A stretch of DNA of 64,000 nucleotides from contig NZ_JAFMST010000001.1 of the NCBI RefSeq assembly GCF_017916275.1, positions 496,001 through 560,000 of the forward strand, in the 5' to 3' direction. The position numbers were made by a program, and so were the translations under genes. The notes under the pieces were generated by a model that searched no databases, was not told where the DNA came from, and saw only the letters and a list, made by a program, of their open reading frames with translations. Shown here piece by piece: positions 1 through 8,868 of this stretch; the first letter of the stretch is position 1, and every line of letters begins with the position of its first letter. The stretch is from Rubellimicrobium arenae (lineage in GTDB: Bacteria; Pseudomonadota; Alphaproteobacteria; Rhodobacterales; Rhodobacteraceae).

Positions 1-560
1 CGTAAAGATGATTTAAGTCAGTCGCTGCACCGCCGACTGGTTGTTCGTCATGCAATCGACGCGTGAATTTCCAAGGTGATCTTCGGAATTGCGCCGATGT
101 GCTACATGGCTTGCACCCATTCTACCCGTACTCTCTGCTGCGCACATGTCCAAGGCACAGATGTGAACGGACGTTTTCCTCACAGCAGGATAAGGGCTCT
201 CTGGCCTGACTTGGAAGCGAGGCACAACTGTATAGGGGACCGCCGAAAAGGACAGGCACCCCGAAGCCACTGAAGGTCGGGTCCGCTCCTGCTACGCTCT
301 GCGCCTGTAGGGCACCGAAGGATGGACCTTGATCCCGACCTGCGATGAGATGTTCGGTTGCGGAGGCCAACCGCGGATCGGCGCCTCCTCGGGTCATGAA
401 ACCGCCAGCAGCCAAGGTAACAGCCCTGCCAGAACGGGGCTGATGCACGCCAGGATCAGTTCATGATCGCCCCTTTCTCTGGTCAGCGAGGTCGAACCAG
501 AGGCCGCAGCGGCGGACCCATGCGAAGCTACGTGCCGCGGCCGGCAATCTCGACAGCAGC
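1..560. other. gene-poor stretch at the left edge
   Basis: No convincing gene. Short open frames exist on both strands (for example 13-270 and 122-448, minus strand), but they overlap each other, look like random GC-rich translation (many Arg, Ser, Cys, Pro) and have no recognisable motif or ribosome-binding site. Base composition looks somewhat less GC-rich than the core genes. The stretch lies downstream of the RTX gene, which reads leftwards and stops at 561. I see no tRNA or strong terminator. Confidence 0.6.
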
Positions 561-2762
561 CTAGAAGTAATAAAGAGATCCCCTAAGGTCATCGAGATTC
601 TTCACGCCGGCCACGGTGAGAACGTCGCCGTCTCCGAAATCGAACAGCGCGTTCCCGGACACGATCTTGGCATGGTCGAGCAGTTCTTCCTCGGTCAGTG
701 CTCTTTCATCATAGACTGCGTCTTCGAACACGATCTGATCCTGCCCGACCTTGAAATCGGCCGCCCGGTCGTGTCCGCCGTTGTAGATGAAGGCATCCGA
801 GTCACCACCACCGTAAAGGACGTCGTCCCCCAGCCAGCCGTAAAGTTCGTCCATTCCTTCGCCGCCTCGCAAGGTGTTGTCCGAGGCGTTTCCTTCGATA
901 TAGTTGTTCAGGCGGTTCCCCGTCCCTGAGATCGCGCCGGCGCCGTCCGCCAGGAACAATTCCTCGACATTGGCGGGCAGGGCGAAGGTGACGCGGGTCA
1001 CGACGAAGTCGTAGCCCCCCACCAAATCCTCGATCACGCGATCTCCGTGGTTGTCCACCATGAAAAGATCGTCGCCCACGCCGCCTTCCATTCGGTCGGC
1101 CCCCCGGCCGCCATCTAGGGTGTCATTGCCGGCGTTGCCCTCAAGTCGATCCGCGCCACCAAGCCCGAACAGATTGTTGGCCTTGTTGGTGCCCACCAGC
1201 CGGTTCGCGTCCTCGTTGCCGGTGCCGTCCAGGGCGGATGCCGAGCGCAGGACCAGTTCCTCGAGGTTGTCGGGCAAGACGTAGCTGACGACGGAGTCGA
1301 TCCGGTCCCAGCCGTCGCCCGGCTGCTCCTTGACCCGGTCACCTGCTGAGTTGACCTTGAACACGTCATCGCCGTCGCCGCCCGACATCAGATCGTCGCC
1401 AACGCCACCGTCGAGCCAGTCGTTGCCAGTGCCGCCGTGCAGGACATCTCGGCCGTCGTCGCCCTCAAGGCGATCATGGCCGGCGCGTCCCGCCAAGGTG
1501 TTGTCCAGCTTGTTGCCGAGAAGTTCGTTGTCCGCTTCATTGCCGGTCCCTTCCACCGCCTTGGGACCCACGAGGACGAGCGTCTCCACGTTCTTGGCGA
1601 GTCGCAGGTTGACGGTGGAATGAACTTCGTCGTGTCCGCTCCGAGCGTTCTCGATGATCGTGTCAAGCCCATCGGTGTAGTAGATATCCGCCCCCGTCCC
1701 GCCTTCGAGGCGATCGACTCCCTCTCCTCCCCACAGATAATCCGCCCTGGCGCCTCCCAGAAGAGTATCGTCGCCGCGTCCGCCATAAAGGCTATCGTCC
1801 CCACCCCGTCCATCCAGGGTGTCGTTCCCGTTTTCGCCGTACTCGGTGTCGTACCAGCCGGACCCGGTGATCACATTGGCTCGATGATTGCCATGGCCCA
1901 CCTTATTTAGGATCGCTCCCTTGAGGATAATGTTCTCAAGGTTGCTGAGTCCTCGGAGATCGACATTTGCTGCCGTGACGGTATCAATTCCGCCGCCGGC
2001 CTTCTCACGAATGTTAGCCCCAGCCTTGAACTGCCAATTGGTAAAGTAATAGGTGTCGTTGCCCGAGCCACCGTTCATCGACGTTCGGCTCAGGCCGGAC
2101 AGGTGGTCGTCTCCGTCTCCCCCGTACAGTTTGCCTTCGGTGCTATACAGTACGTCGTTCCCGAGACCTCCGTATGCCGTGGGGCCAATCAGCCGGTCGT
2201 TGCCAGCGCCCCCTTGGAGAATCGAGCCCTGCCCGGATACGAGCGTGTCGTCGCCCTCGCCCCCGACCAGGGTTGCCGTGCCCTGAACCACGACATTGTC
2301 GTTTCCCTGACCGGCGTCGACGAAGCCGGCTTGGCCGCTGTCCTGCGTCTCGGGCATATACGTGCGGACGATGTCTGCGCCATCGCCGCAGACGATATGG
2401 GTCCTCTTTCCTTGAGTGTCTCCCATGATCACGTCCCCGCCGTCCATTCCCAAGATGCTGGCGGACATGGGAAAGCCGATGGACATGCTCACGGTCGCAG
2501 TGGCGGTTGTTCCGTCGGGCGACGTCACGGTGAACGAAAACGAATCCAGTCCAACATAGCCAAACTGCCAGCGATACTTGAAATATCCGGACGGTCCGAT
2601 CGACAGGAGGCCATGTTCGACCGTGCCGCCCGGTGTCTTGGAAAATATACCGCCAGAGCCAGCCAGATGGCCCTCAACCGACCAGCCGGAAAACTGGGGA
2701 CCCAGGATCACCAGTCCAGGTACGGCAACCGGCACGACCGCGTCCTGTGTTGTTGCGATCAT
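561..2762 (-). CDS. RTX calcium-binding repeat protein, probably type I secreted
   Basis: A 733-residue acidic protein. Residues about 1-105 resemble an Ig/cadherin-like adhesin domain (GYVGLDSFSFTVTSPDGT). From about 115 onward there are many GGxGxDxL nonapeptides that would form Ca2+-loaded beta-rolls. The last part contains three roughly 100-residue modules (GDRVxE...VxYxLPxNxEELxL...GTGN...N followed by GGxGxD rows). The C terminus (DVLTVAGVKNLDDL...YYF) fits an uncleaved type I secretion signal. No N-terminal signal peptide and no catalytic domain are visible, so an adhesin or surface protein is more likely than an enzyme. The ATG at 2762 was chosen because GGGAG lies just upstream; the frame stays open to 2900. 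No type I secretion genes are in the window. Confidence 0.85.
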   Translation of the reverse strand: MIATTQDAVVPVAVPGLVILGPQFSGWSVEGHLAGSGGIFSKTPGGTVEHGLLSIGPSGYFKYRWQFGYVGLDSFSFTVTSPDGTTATATVSMSIGFPMSASILGMDGGDVIMGDTQGKRTHIVCGDGADIVRTYMPETQDSGQAGFVDAGQGNDNVVVQGTATLVGGEGDDTLVSGQGSILQGGAGNDRLIGPTAYGGLGNDVLYSTEGKLYGGDGDDHLSGLSRTSMNGGSGNDTYYFTNWQFKAGANIREKAGGGIDTVTAANVDLRGLSNLENIILKGAILNKVGHGNHRANVITGSGWYDTEYGENGNDTLDGRGGDDSLYGGRGDDTLLGGARADYLWGGEGVDRLEGGTGADIYYTDGLDTIIENARSGHDEVHSTVNLRLAKNVETLVLVGPKAVEGTGNEADNELLGNKLDNTLAGRAGHDRLEGDDGRDVLHGGTGNDWLDGGVGDDLMSGGDGDDVFKVNSAGDRVKEQPGDGWDRIDSVVSYVLPDNLEELVLRSASALDGTGNEDANRLVGTNKANNLFGLGGADRLEGNAGNDTLDGGRGADRMEGGVGDDLFMVDNHGDRVIEDLVGGYDFVVTRVTFALPANVEELFLADGAGAISGTGNRLNNYIEGNASDNTLRGGEGMDELYGWLGDDVLYGGGDSDAFIYNGGHDRAADFKVGQDQIVFEDAVYDERALTEEELLDHAKIVSGNALFDFGDGDVLTVAGVKNLDDLRGSLYYF

Positions 2763-3896
2763 GATGACGTTCTCCCGGCTGGCAGTTCCCACGGCCTTGG
2801 GGAACCGGGCCAGCAGATCACGGGGACGTGAGCAATGCCACTCGTTGCGCGAGCTTTGGCTGGAGACATTACCGCAGGCCTGTTCGGGCCCAGGAGACAA
2901 TCGCTGCTCGAAAGGGCCAGAGCCATCCGTCAGCCCTGTAAGACCCGACCAGGGTCAATTCGCGTGCCAGCCTACCAGGGCTTCCTTCCAGCCAGACGAG
3001 GGATGGCTGGGGCCCGATTCAATGCGTTGGGCCCGGACCGGACGGGGTTCGTGGCTGGGCGGAGCGTCGGCTCCGACTGCTGGCCGTTCCTCGCCAGGTT
3101 CGGCGGCATGTTGGTCGACAGGAGGGAATCAGGGAACTCTGCAGCGAGGTCCATCGGGCAACGTGGCCCTGAGTTGGATGACGCTATCGCCGCACGCATC
3201 CGGGCCGGCAGGCTCACTTGCTGACCGGCCAAGTGAGATCGGCCGTCAAATTTTGGCGTCGGGCCGCCAAGCCATGAGGATCGTCGGAACGCGCCCCGAC
3301 CACCGCATGGCATGGCTCTCCATAGCGTGGGTCCGAGCGGCCGACGGTGGCGCGACGGATCCGTGTTCTTCGGTGTGCGCCCGTGGACCAGCGACGGTGC
3401 CGGTGGAGTCCGGGACGACAGGATCGGCCACGCGTCCCCTGAAAGCAGACAAGGCGAGGCACGGAGACGACCGGATCAGTTGGCCGGGCCCACGATGCTT
3501 GACGCGATCTTGGTGCCCCGGACCCGTCGCGAGCGCGCCGGGCGTGGCGACAGGACTATCCGACACCGATCGATTGAGCTTCGGTCGCCTCGATTGTCAT
3601 GCGACTGGTTTCCGCGGCCCGAACGTCCTCGCCTTGTTCGGCACAAACGTCGATTAACATCCGGGGGCGGCCCTGCCCGGTAAGTCTTGGGTGCTTCTCC
3701 TGCCAGGGCCTGATTCCCAGGACAGCGGAAGACGGGATCGAGCCGGCGTCGAGCCATGCCAGCCCGCTGATGGACCGAAGCGAGCCCGCTGTTACGGATG
3801 CCTAGCTCAGGCGATCCTTGGTTGCCGATGAGAATGGCGGCTCGACATCTCCGCATGACTGTCCAGCCGTCTCCCGCACGGAGGAGCCCGGCGAGG
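2763..3896. other. 1.1 kb region without a convincing gene
   Basis: Several overlapping open frames occur on both strands (2578-3657 and 2835-3224 plus; 2972-3313 and 3246-3566 minus). None has a recognisable domain, a good ribosome-binding site or plausible composition: the translations are rich in Arg, Pro, Gly, Trp and Ser, as expected of random GC-rich DNA. The right end abuts a tRNA gene. Together with 1-560 this frames the RTX gene with non-coding or decayed DNA, which would fit an insertion next to a tRNA, but I found no integrase or direct repeats. Confidence 0.5.
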
Positions 3897-3972
3897 TGGT
3901 AGGCCGGGAGGGACTCGAACCCCCAACCAAAGCGTTATGAGCGCTCGGCTCTAACCATTGAGCTACCGGCCC
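3897..3972 (-). tRNA. tRNA with CAT anticodon, probably tRNA-Ile2 (lysidine type)
   Basis: The reverse complement folds as a full cloverleaf: acceptor GGGCCGG/CCGGCCT (first pair G-U), D arm GCTC/GAGC, anticodon stem GAGCG/CGCTT with loop CTCATAA, T arm GGGGG-TTCGAGT-CCCTC, discriminator A and encoded CCA. Anticodon CAT could mean elongator Met, initiator Met or Ile2. The initiator GGG/CCC anticodon-stem signature is absent. The D loop and variable loop resemble E. coli ileX, so Ile2, with C34 converted to lysidine by TilS, is preferred. Elongator Met is not excluded. Confidence 0.85.
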
Positions 3973-4074
3973 GCCTGTTTCTCCCGTCGCAGAGGGGGCG
4001 CGTCCCGTCAAGCACCTCTGGCCCCTTGCTCACGCTTGGGCTAACGGGTGCACGTCGCAGAAGGGGGAACGGGC

Positions 4075-5109
4075 ATGAGCGGGCTGACCTACGCGCAGGC
4101 GGGCGTGGACATCGATGCGGGCAACGCGCTCGTGGAGCGGATCAAGCCGTTCGCCCGCCGGACCGAAAGGCCGGGAACGATGGCCGGCCTCGGCGGGTTC
4201 GGCGCGCTGTTCGACCTCAAGGCGGCAGGCTACTCGGACCCGATCCTGGTCGCCGCCACGGACGGCGTCGGCACCAAGCTGCGGATCGCCATCGAGACGG
4301 GGCATCTGGACGGCGTGGGCATCGACCTCGTGGCGATGTGCGTGAACGATCTCGTCTGCCAGGGCGCCGAGCCTCTTCTGTTCCTGGACTACTTCGCGAC
4401 CGGCAAGCTCGAGGTGGCGGAGGCCGCAAGGGTCATCGCCGGGATCGCCGCCGGTTGCGAGCAGAGCGGCTGCGCGCTTGTCGGCGGCGAAACGGCCGAG
4501 ATGCCGGGCATGTATCACGGGGGGGACTTCGACCTCGCCGGCTTTGCCGTTGGCGCCATGGAGCGCGGGACCGACCTGCCGCAAGGCGTCGTGGCGGGGG
4601 ACGTCCTGCTGGGCCTGGCCTCGGACGGGGTCCATTCCAACGGGTTCTCGCTCGTGCGGCGGGTGGCCGAGGTGGCGGGACTGTCCTGGAGTGATCGCGC
4701 CCCCTTTGCGGACGGTTCATTGGGCGAGGCGCTGCTTACGCCGACACGGCTTTACGTGAAGCCTGTCCTGTCGGCGATCCGCGCTGGCGGGGTCCATGCC
4801 CTGGCTCACATCACCGGCGGGGGCCTGACCGAAAACCTGCCGCGCGTGCTGCCAGAGGGACTTGGCGCCGAGATCGACCTGGGCGCCTGGACGCTGCCGC
4901 CCGTCTTCGCCTGGATGCGCCAGGCGGGTGGCATCGCCGAAGCCGAGATGCTCAAGACCTTCAACTCGGGCATCGGGATGGTGGCCGTGGTCGCAGCGGA
5001 CCGGGCCGAAGCCCTGGCTGCGCAACTTCGCGAGGCGGGGGAGACGGTGACCCGTCTGGGCGCCGTGACCGAAGGGCAGGGCGTGTCCTATCGGGGCAAT
5101 CTCGCGTGA
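4075..5109 (+). CDS. purM: phosphoribosylformylglycinamidine cyclo-ligase (AIR synthetase)
   Basis: 344 residues, the usual length. It catalyses ATP-dependent closure of FGAM to AIR, the fifth step of purine synthesis, in the cytoplasm. Visible family motifs are [10 protein letters not shown] and [12 protein letters not shown] near residues 40-70, [20 protein letters not shown], the [11 protein letters not shown] segment and [16 protein letters not shown] toward the C terminus. The ATG at 4075 was chosen over an in-frame GTG at 4048 because AGAAGGGGG lies just upstream and the homologous region begins with [17 protein letters not shown]. The stop overlaps the purN GTG start, so the two are translationally coupled. 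Confidence 0.97.
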   Translation: MSGLTYAQAGVDIDAGNALVERIKPFARRTERPGTMAGLGGFGALFDLKAAGYSDPILVAATDGVGTKLRIAIETGHLDGVGIDLVAMCVNDLVCQGAEPLLFLDYFATGKLEVAEAARVIAGIAAGCEQSGCALVGGETAEMPGMYHGGDFDLAGFAVGAMERGTDLPQGVVAGDVLLGLASDGVHSNGFSLVRRVAEVAGLSWSDRAPFADGSLGEALLTPTRLYVKPVLSAIRAGGVHALAHITGGGLTENLPRVLPEGLGAEIDLGAWTLPPVFAWMRQAGGIAEAEMLKTFNSGIGMVAVVAADRAEALAAQLREAGETVTRLGAVTEGQGVSYRGNLA

Positions 5110-5702
5110 CGCATCGCCGGGTCGCCATCCTTATCTCGGGCGGCGGCTCGAACATGGTGGCGCTCCTGCGCTCCATGCACGGCGACCATCCGGCGACGCC
5201 CGTGCTTGTCCTGTCCAACGATCCGGGCGCGGGCGGCCTTGTCCGTGCGCGTGAACTCGGCGTGGCTACTGCCGTCGTCGACCATCGGCCTTTTGCCGGT
5301 GATCGGGCGGCGTTCGAAGATTCGCTCCAGGCGGCCCTGGCGCCCCATGCGCCCGACCTGATCTGCCTGGCCGGGTTCATGCGGATCCTGACGCCCGGGT
5401 TCGTCGGACGCTGGAAAGGACGGATGCTGAACATCCACCCCTCGCTCCTCCCGCTCTATCCTGGCCTCCACACCCATGCCCGCGCCCTCGCCAATGGCGA
5501 CCGGGAACATGGCTGCACCGTCCACGAGGTGACGGACGAACTGGACCACGGCCCCATTCTCGGGCAGGCGCGCGTGCCCATCGAGCCGGGCGACACGCCC
5601 GACATCCTGGCGGCGCGGGTGCTGGTCAAGGAGCATCTGCTCTACCCTGCGGTGCTGCGGCGCTACGCCATGGGGGACCGGACACCCGTCCTCTTGCCCT
5701 GA
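5106..5702 (+). CDS. purN: phosphoribosylglycinamide formyltransferase (GAR transformylase)
   Basis: 198 residues. It transfers a formyl group from 10-formyl-THF to GAR, the third step of purine synthesis. The N terminus [17 protein letters not shown] is the phosphate-binding start of the formyltransferase fold. The catalytic region [39 protein letters not shown] contains the Asn-Ile-His triad region, and the Asp of the [10 protein letters not shown] segment completes the active site. The GTG start at 5106 overlaps the purM stop by four bases. No purL or purF is in the window; purC-purS-purQ form a separate locus at 11.9-13.9 kb. Confidence 0.96.
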   Translation: MTHRRVAILISGGGSNMVALLRSMHGDHPATPVLVLSNDPGAGGLVRARELGVATAVVDHRPFAGDRAAFEDSLQAALAPHAPDLICLAGFMRILTPGFVGRWKGRMLNIHPSLLPLYPGLHTHARALANGDREHGCTVHEVTDELDHGPILGQARVPIEPGDTPDILAARVLVKEHLLYPAVLRRYAMGDRTPVLLP

Positions 5703-5744
5703 CGGGCTTTTCAACGCTGCGTCAATCAGCTAAGTCGCAAGTCC

Positions 5745-6905
5745 ATGCAGATCATCACCACGACCGAGGCTTTGGCCGCCTTCTGCGAACGCGCGGCCCA
5801 GCATCCCTTCGTTACCGTCGACACCGAGTTCCTGCGCGAGCGGACCTATTACTCCAAGCTGTGCCTGCTCCAGATCGCTTATCCCGGCGACTCCGAGGAC
5901 GCGGCCGCCATCGTCGACCCCCTCGCGGGAGGGGAGCTGAGCCTCGCTCCTCTGTACGACCTGTTCCGGAACCCCGACGTGGTGAAGGTCTTCCACGCGG
6001 CGCGGCAGGACCTCGAGATCTTCTTCGTCGATGCCGGGGTCATTCCCGCGCCGCTCTTCGACACGCAGGTCGCGGCCATGGTCTGCGGCTTTGGCGACCA
6101 GGTGAGCTACGAGACCTTGGTCCGCAAGATCGCCAAGGCCGAGGTGGACAAGTCCTCCCGCTTCACCGACTGGTCGCACCGGCCCCTGTCCGAGGCGCAG
6201 CTCCGCTACGCCCTGGCCGACGTCACCTATCTCCGGACCGTGTATGTGCATCTGTCGGAACGGCTGAAGCGCACCGGCCGGGAGCATTGGGTCGGTGAGG
6301 AGATGGCAGTCCTCATGGATCCGGCCACCTACCGGACCGACCCGGCCAAGGCTTGGGAGCGGGTCAAGACCCGCCCGGGGTCGAGCAAGATGATGGCCGC
6401 CCTTGTCGAGTTGGCGCGCTTCCGCGAGGAGTATGCGCAGGGCAAGGACGTGCCGCGCAGCCGCGTTTTCAAGGACGACGCCTTGATCGAGCTCGCCACG
6501 ACGCGTCCGCTGAGCGAGGCCGACCTGTCCAAGTCCCGTCTTCTTCTCCGCGAAGGGCGGAGGGGGGACATCGCCGAAGGGATCCTCGCGTCCGTGAAGC
6601 GGGCGGCGGCCTACAGGCCCGAGGACGTTCCGCGCCTGAACGATTCGCGTGAACAGCTCCAGGTCAACCCGGCCCTGGCGGACCTGCTGCGCGTGCTGCT
6701 CAAGGCCAAGTCCGAAGGCGAGGGTGTGGCGGCACGGTTGATCGCCTCCTCGGCGGACCTGGACGCCATCGCGGCGGGCGAGCGGGATCTGCCCGCGCTC
6801 AAGGGCTGGCGGCGCGAAGTCTTCGGAGAGGAGGCGATCCGCCTCTGTGAGGGCAAGGTGGCCCTGGCGGCGAAGGGCCAGAACGTCGTGACCGTGCGCC
6901 TCTAG
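5745..6905 (+). CDS. rnd: ribonuclease D
   Basis: 386 residues. A 3'-5' exoribonuclease that trims tRNA precursors and other structured RNAs. The DEDD exonuclease domain is at residues about 15-180, with FVTVDTEFLRERTYY (Exo I Asp and Glu), VFHAARQDLEIFF (Exo II) and LRYALADVTYL (Exo III, DEDDy type with Tyr). It is followed by an HRDC domain around residues 205-290. The start MQIITTTEALAAF lies 43 bp after purN, so it may be read from the purMN transcript. Nothing unusual. Confidence 0.95.
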   Translation: MQIITTTEALAAFCERAAQHPFVTVDTEFLRERTYYSKLCLLQIAYPGDSEDAAAIVDPLAGGELSLAPLYDLFRNPDVVKVFHAARQDLEIFFVDAGVIPAPLFDTQVAAMVCGFGDQVSYETLVRKIAKAEVDKSSRFTDWSHRPLSEAQLRYALADVTYLRTVYVHLSERLKRTGREHWVGEEMAVLMDPATYRTDPAKAWERVKTRPGSSKMMAALVELARFREEYAQGKDVPRSRVFKDDALIELATTRPLSEADLSKSRLLLREGRRGDIAEGILASVKRAAAYRPEDVPRLNDSREQLQVNPALADLLRVLLKAKSEGEGVAARLIASSADLDAIAAGERDLPALKGWRREVFGEEAIRLCEGKVALAAKGQNVVTVRL

Positions 6906-6954
6906 ACTCCGGCGGAAGGGCACCTTACCTCCCCGTCGACAGCAGGAGACGCCC

Positions 6955-7365
6955 ATGGCCACCCCCGCCTTCGAAGACATCGCGGAGACGTTCGAGTTCC
7001 TGGGCGACTGGGAGGATCGCTACCGCGAGGTGATCGACCTGGGGAAGGCCATGGCGCCGATGCCCGAGGCGCTCAAGGTGCCCGCCACCAAGGTCAGTGG
7101 CTGCGCCTCGCAGGTCTGGATCCACCCGGAAATGTCCGGCGGCCGGTTCGACTTCCAGGGCGACAGCGACGCGACGATCGTCCGGGGTCTGATCGCGATC
7201 CTCAAGGCCCTCTACTCCGGCCTTCCCCTGGCCGAGGTCGGGAAGGTCGATGCCCAGGCCGAACTGGCGCGGCTGGGGCTGGACAGCCACCTGTCGGCGC
7301 AGCGATCCAATGGCCTCCGCGCCATGATCCGCCGGATCCAGGACGCCGCACGCGAGGCGGCCTGA
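6955..7365 (+). CDS. sufE: SufE-like cysteine desulfuration protein
   Basis: 136 residues, typical length. SufE accepts persulfide sulfur from the SufS desulfurase and passes it to the SufBCD Fe-S scaffold. The segment KVPATKVSGCASQVWI contains the persulfide-carrying Cys (about residue 51). The N-terminal IAETFEFLGDWEDRYREVIDLGK is the family helix. GCAGGAGACGCCC before the ATG at 6955 gives a good ribosome-binding site. No other suf gene is in the window, so this is an isolated member. It ends 35 bp before the convergent DUF1638 gene. Confidence 0.93.
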   Translation: MATPAFEDIAETFEFLGDWEDRYREVIDLGKAMAPMPEALKVPATKVSGCASQVWIHPEMSGGRFDFQGDSDATIVRGLIAILKALYSGLPLAEVGKVDAQAELARLGLDSHLSAQRSNGLRAMIRRIQDAAREAA

Positions 7366-7399
7366 CCAGGCTGGCCGGGCGACCGGCACGTCGGGCGGT

Positions 7400-8113
7400 C
7401 TAAAGCCGTCCGAGAGCCGTCGCGAGGTCCCCGTAGCCGGTGAAGCGCCGTTCGAACGCGAGCCCGAGCCGATCCGCGCAGTGGCGGGCCTTCGCGGTCA
7501 GGTCCGGGTTGTCCGTCTGGGCCTGGTACACCAGCGTCTCGTAGTTGCCGAAGTACATGTCCCGCAGTTCTGGATGCCGGTCGAGGCCAAGGGGCCGCCA
7601 GACGAAGGCATCGAACTGCCGCACGAGGAAGTCGGTCAGGTAGAAGGCCGTGAACTCGTCCCGAGCCGCGAAGGTCTCGTTCCCCTCGAAGAAGCTGTAG
7701 CAGTGCGGGCCTTCGACCATCGACACGCCCAAACGATCGCAGGCGGCGCGGAGCAGTCCGCCGGTCCCGCAGTCGGCATAGACCACAAAGATACTGTCGT
7801 AGCTCCCCCGCGCCTGGGTCACCGCAGCCTCAATGGCGGGCACGATCCGGTCAGGGGAGTTGTGCAGGATCGCGGGAAGGCACTGGAGGTCGAGATGGCT
7901 CCAGCCGTTCGCCTCCCTCAGCGCAAGGATCTCGCGGGCCAGTGCCCCGCAGGCGATGAGCAGGACGCGGCCACGCCCCTCCGGGGCGAGGCCTTCGTCC
8001 GTCAGTCCCGCATCAGTGGGCGGGAGCTTGGTTGTGCTTGCGTCCGACAAGAGTCTTCGCGGTCTCCACGGCGACGGCCGCATCGCGGCAATAAGCATCG
8101 GCCCCGATGGCAC
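7400..8113 (-). CDS. DUF1638-type protein coupled to a corrinoid protein gene
   Basis: Up to 237 residues; function unknown. The conserved core begins at GRGRVLLIACGALAREILAL and includes LQCLPAILHNSPDRI, a Cys-containing VVYADCGTGG and VEGPHCYSFFEG, features I associate with the DUF1638 family, which also occurs next to methylamine/corrinoid methyltransferases in methanogens. The coding frame overlaps the end of the upstream corrinoid gene (stop at 8013), so the two are almost surely translationally coupled. The start is uncertain: ATGs at 8113 and 8083 lie well inside the corrinoid gene, a TTG near 8050 would give a shorter overlap, and an ATG overlapping the corrinoid stop is out of frame. 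A role in cobalamin methyl transfer is inferred from context only. Confidence 0.8.
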   Translation of the reverse strand: MPSGPMLIAAMRPSPWRPRRLLSDASTTKLPPTDAGLTDEGLAPEGRGRVLLIACGALAREILALREANGWSHLDLQCLPAILHNSPDRIVPAIEAAVTQARGSYDSIFVVYADCGTGGLLRAACDRLGVSMVEGPHCYSFFEGNETFAARDEFTAFYLTDFLVRQFDAFVWRPLGLDRHPELRDMYFGNYETLVYQAQTDNPDLTAKARHCADRLGLAFERRFTGYGDLATALGRL

Positions 8114-8711
8114 GACCGAACTCCTCGTTCAGGGGTGCGCCGCCGACCAGGACGATATAGTCATCCCGGATGCCTTTTTCCTTCATCGTGTCGATCACGA
8201 CCTTCATGTAGGGCATGGTCGTGGTCAGCAGGGCCGACATGCCGAGGATGTCCGGCTTCTCGGCCTCCAGCGCGTCGAGGTACTTCTCGACGGCATTGTT
8301 GATGCCGAGGTCCACGACCTCGAAGCCCGCGCCTTCCATCATCATCGACACGAGGTTCTTGCCGATGTCGTGGATGTCGCCCTTCACCGTGCCGATCACC
8401 ATCTTGCCCACGCGCGGCGCACCCGTCTCGGCGAGAAGGGGCTTCAGGATCGCCATGCCGCCCTTCATGGCGTTGGCGGCGAGCAGCACCTCGGGAACGA
8501 AGAGGATGCCGTCCCGGAAGTCGGCGCCGACGATGGTCATGCCGCCCACGAGGGCCTTGGTCAGGATGTCGTAGGGCGTCCAACCGCGTTCGAGGAGGAT
8601 GTTCACGCCTTCCTCGATCTCGTCCTTGAGACCGTCGTACAGGTCGTCGAACATCTGCGCGACGAGTTCCTCGTCGTCGAGTTCGGACAGGATGATCTCG
8701 TCGTCGGCCAT
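8013..8711 (-). CDS. cobalamin-binding corrinoid protein, free-standing MetH B12 module
   Basis: 232 residues. An N-terminal helical cap (residues about 10-95, ending GMAILKPLLAE) precedes a Rossmann B12-binding domain with the base-off signature D112-x-H114-x-x-G117 in GTVKGDIHDIGKN; His114 would ligate cobalt from below. Later family segments are ILGMSALLTTTMPYM and LVGGAPLNEEFGRAIGADAYCRDA. The size and order match MtaC/MtbC/MtmC proteins or MetH cap-plus-B12 domains. It probably shuttles methyl groups between the pterin methyltransferase (59.9 kb) and the homocysteine methyltransferase (10.3 kb). The ATG at 8711 has GAGGAG just upstream. It is divergent from the radical SAM gene and overlaps the DUF1638 gene. 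Confidence 0.93.
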   Translation of the reverse strand: MADDEIILSELDDEELVAQMFDDLYDGLKDEIEEGVNILLERGWTPYDILTKALVGGMTIVGADFRDGILFVPEVLLAANAMKGGMAILKPLLAETGAPRVGKMVIGTVKGDIHDIGKNLVSMMMEGAGFEVVDLGINNAVEKYLDALEAEKPDILGMSALLTTTMPYMKVVIDTMKEKGIRDDYIVLVGGAPLNEEFGRAIGADAYCRDAAVAVETAKTLVGRKHNQAPAH

Positions 8712-8840
8712 GTCGGCTCCTCGTCTAATCTGTTGCGGACTGTGTGCGCCCGGGGCGTTCGCCGGTCGCAGCGGATTCCGACACCGCCTGCCCCGCAACC
8801 GACCAAAGGGCAAGAGCTTATCCGCGACTCGGCTTGCCAT

Positions 8841-8855
8841 GTTCCCCTTATGTTC
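8841..8855 (+). promoter_or_regulatory. LexA (SOS) box candidate
   Basis: The sequence GTTC-CCCTTAT-GTTC matches exactly the direct-repeat LexA operator GTTC-N7-GTTC known from alphaproteobacteria such as Rhodobacter, Caulobacter and Rhizobium. It ends 13 bp before the ATG of the SplB-like radical SAM gene at 8869, where bound LexA would block the promoter or early transcript. The divergent corrinoid gene starts 130 bp away. Confidence 0.65.
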
Positions 8856-8868
8856 TAGACTTGCCTCC

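Noticed and set aside
2578-3657. 359-codon plus-strand frame between the RTX gene and the tRNA
   Set aside because: Half of it opposes the RTX gene and the rest has random composition; no ribosome-binding site or motif.
3897-3972. Reading the CAT tRNA as initiator tRNA-Met
   Set aside because: Initiator features (unpaired 1-72 and three G-C pairs flanking the anticodon loop) are absent.
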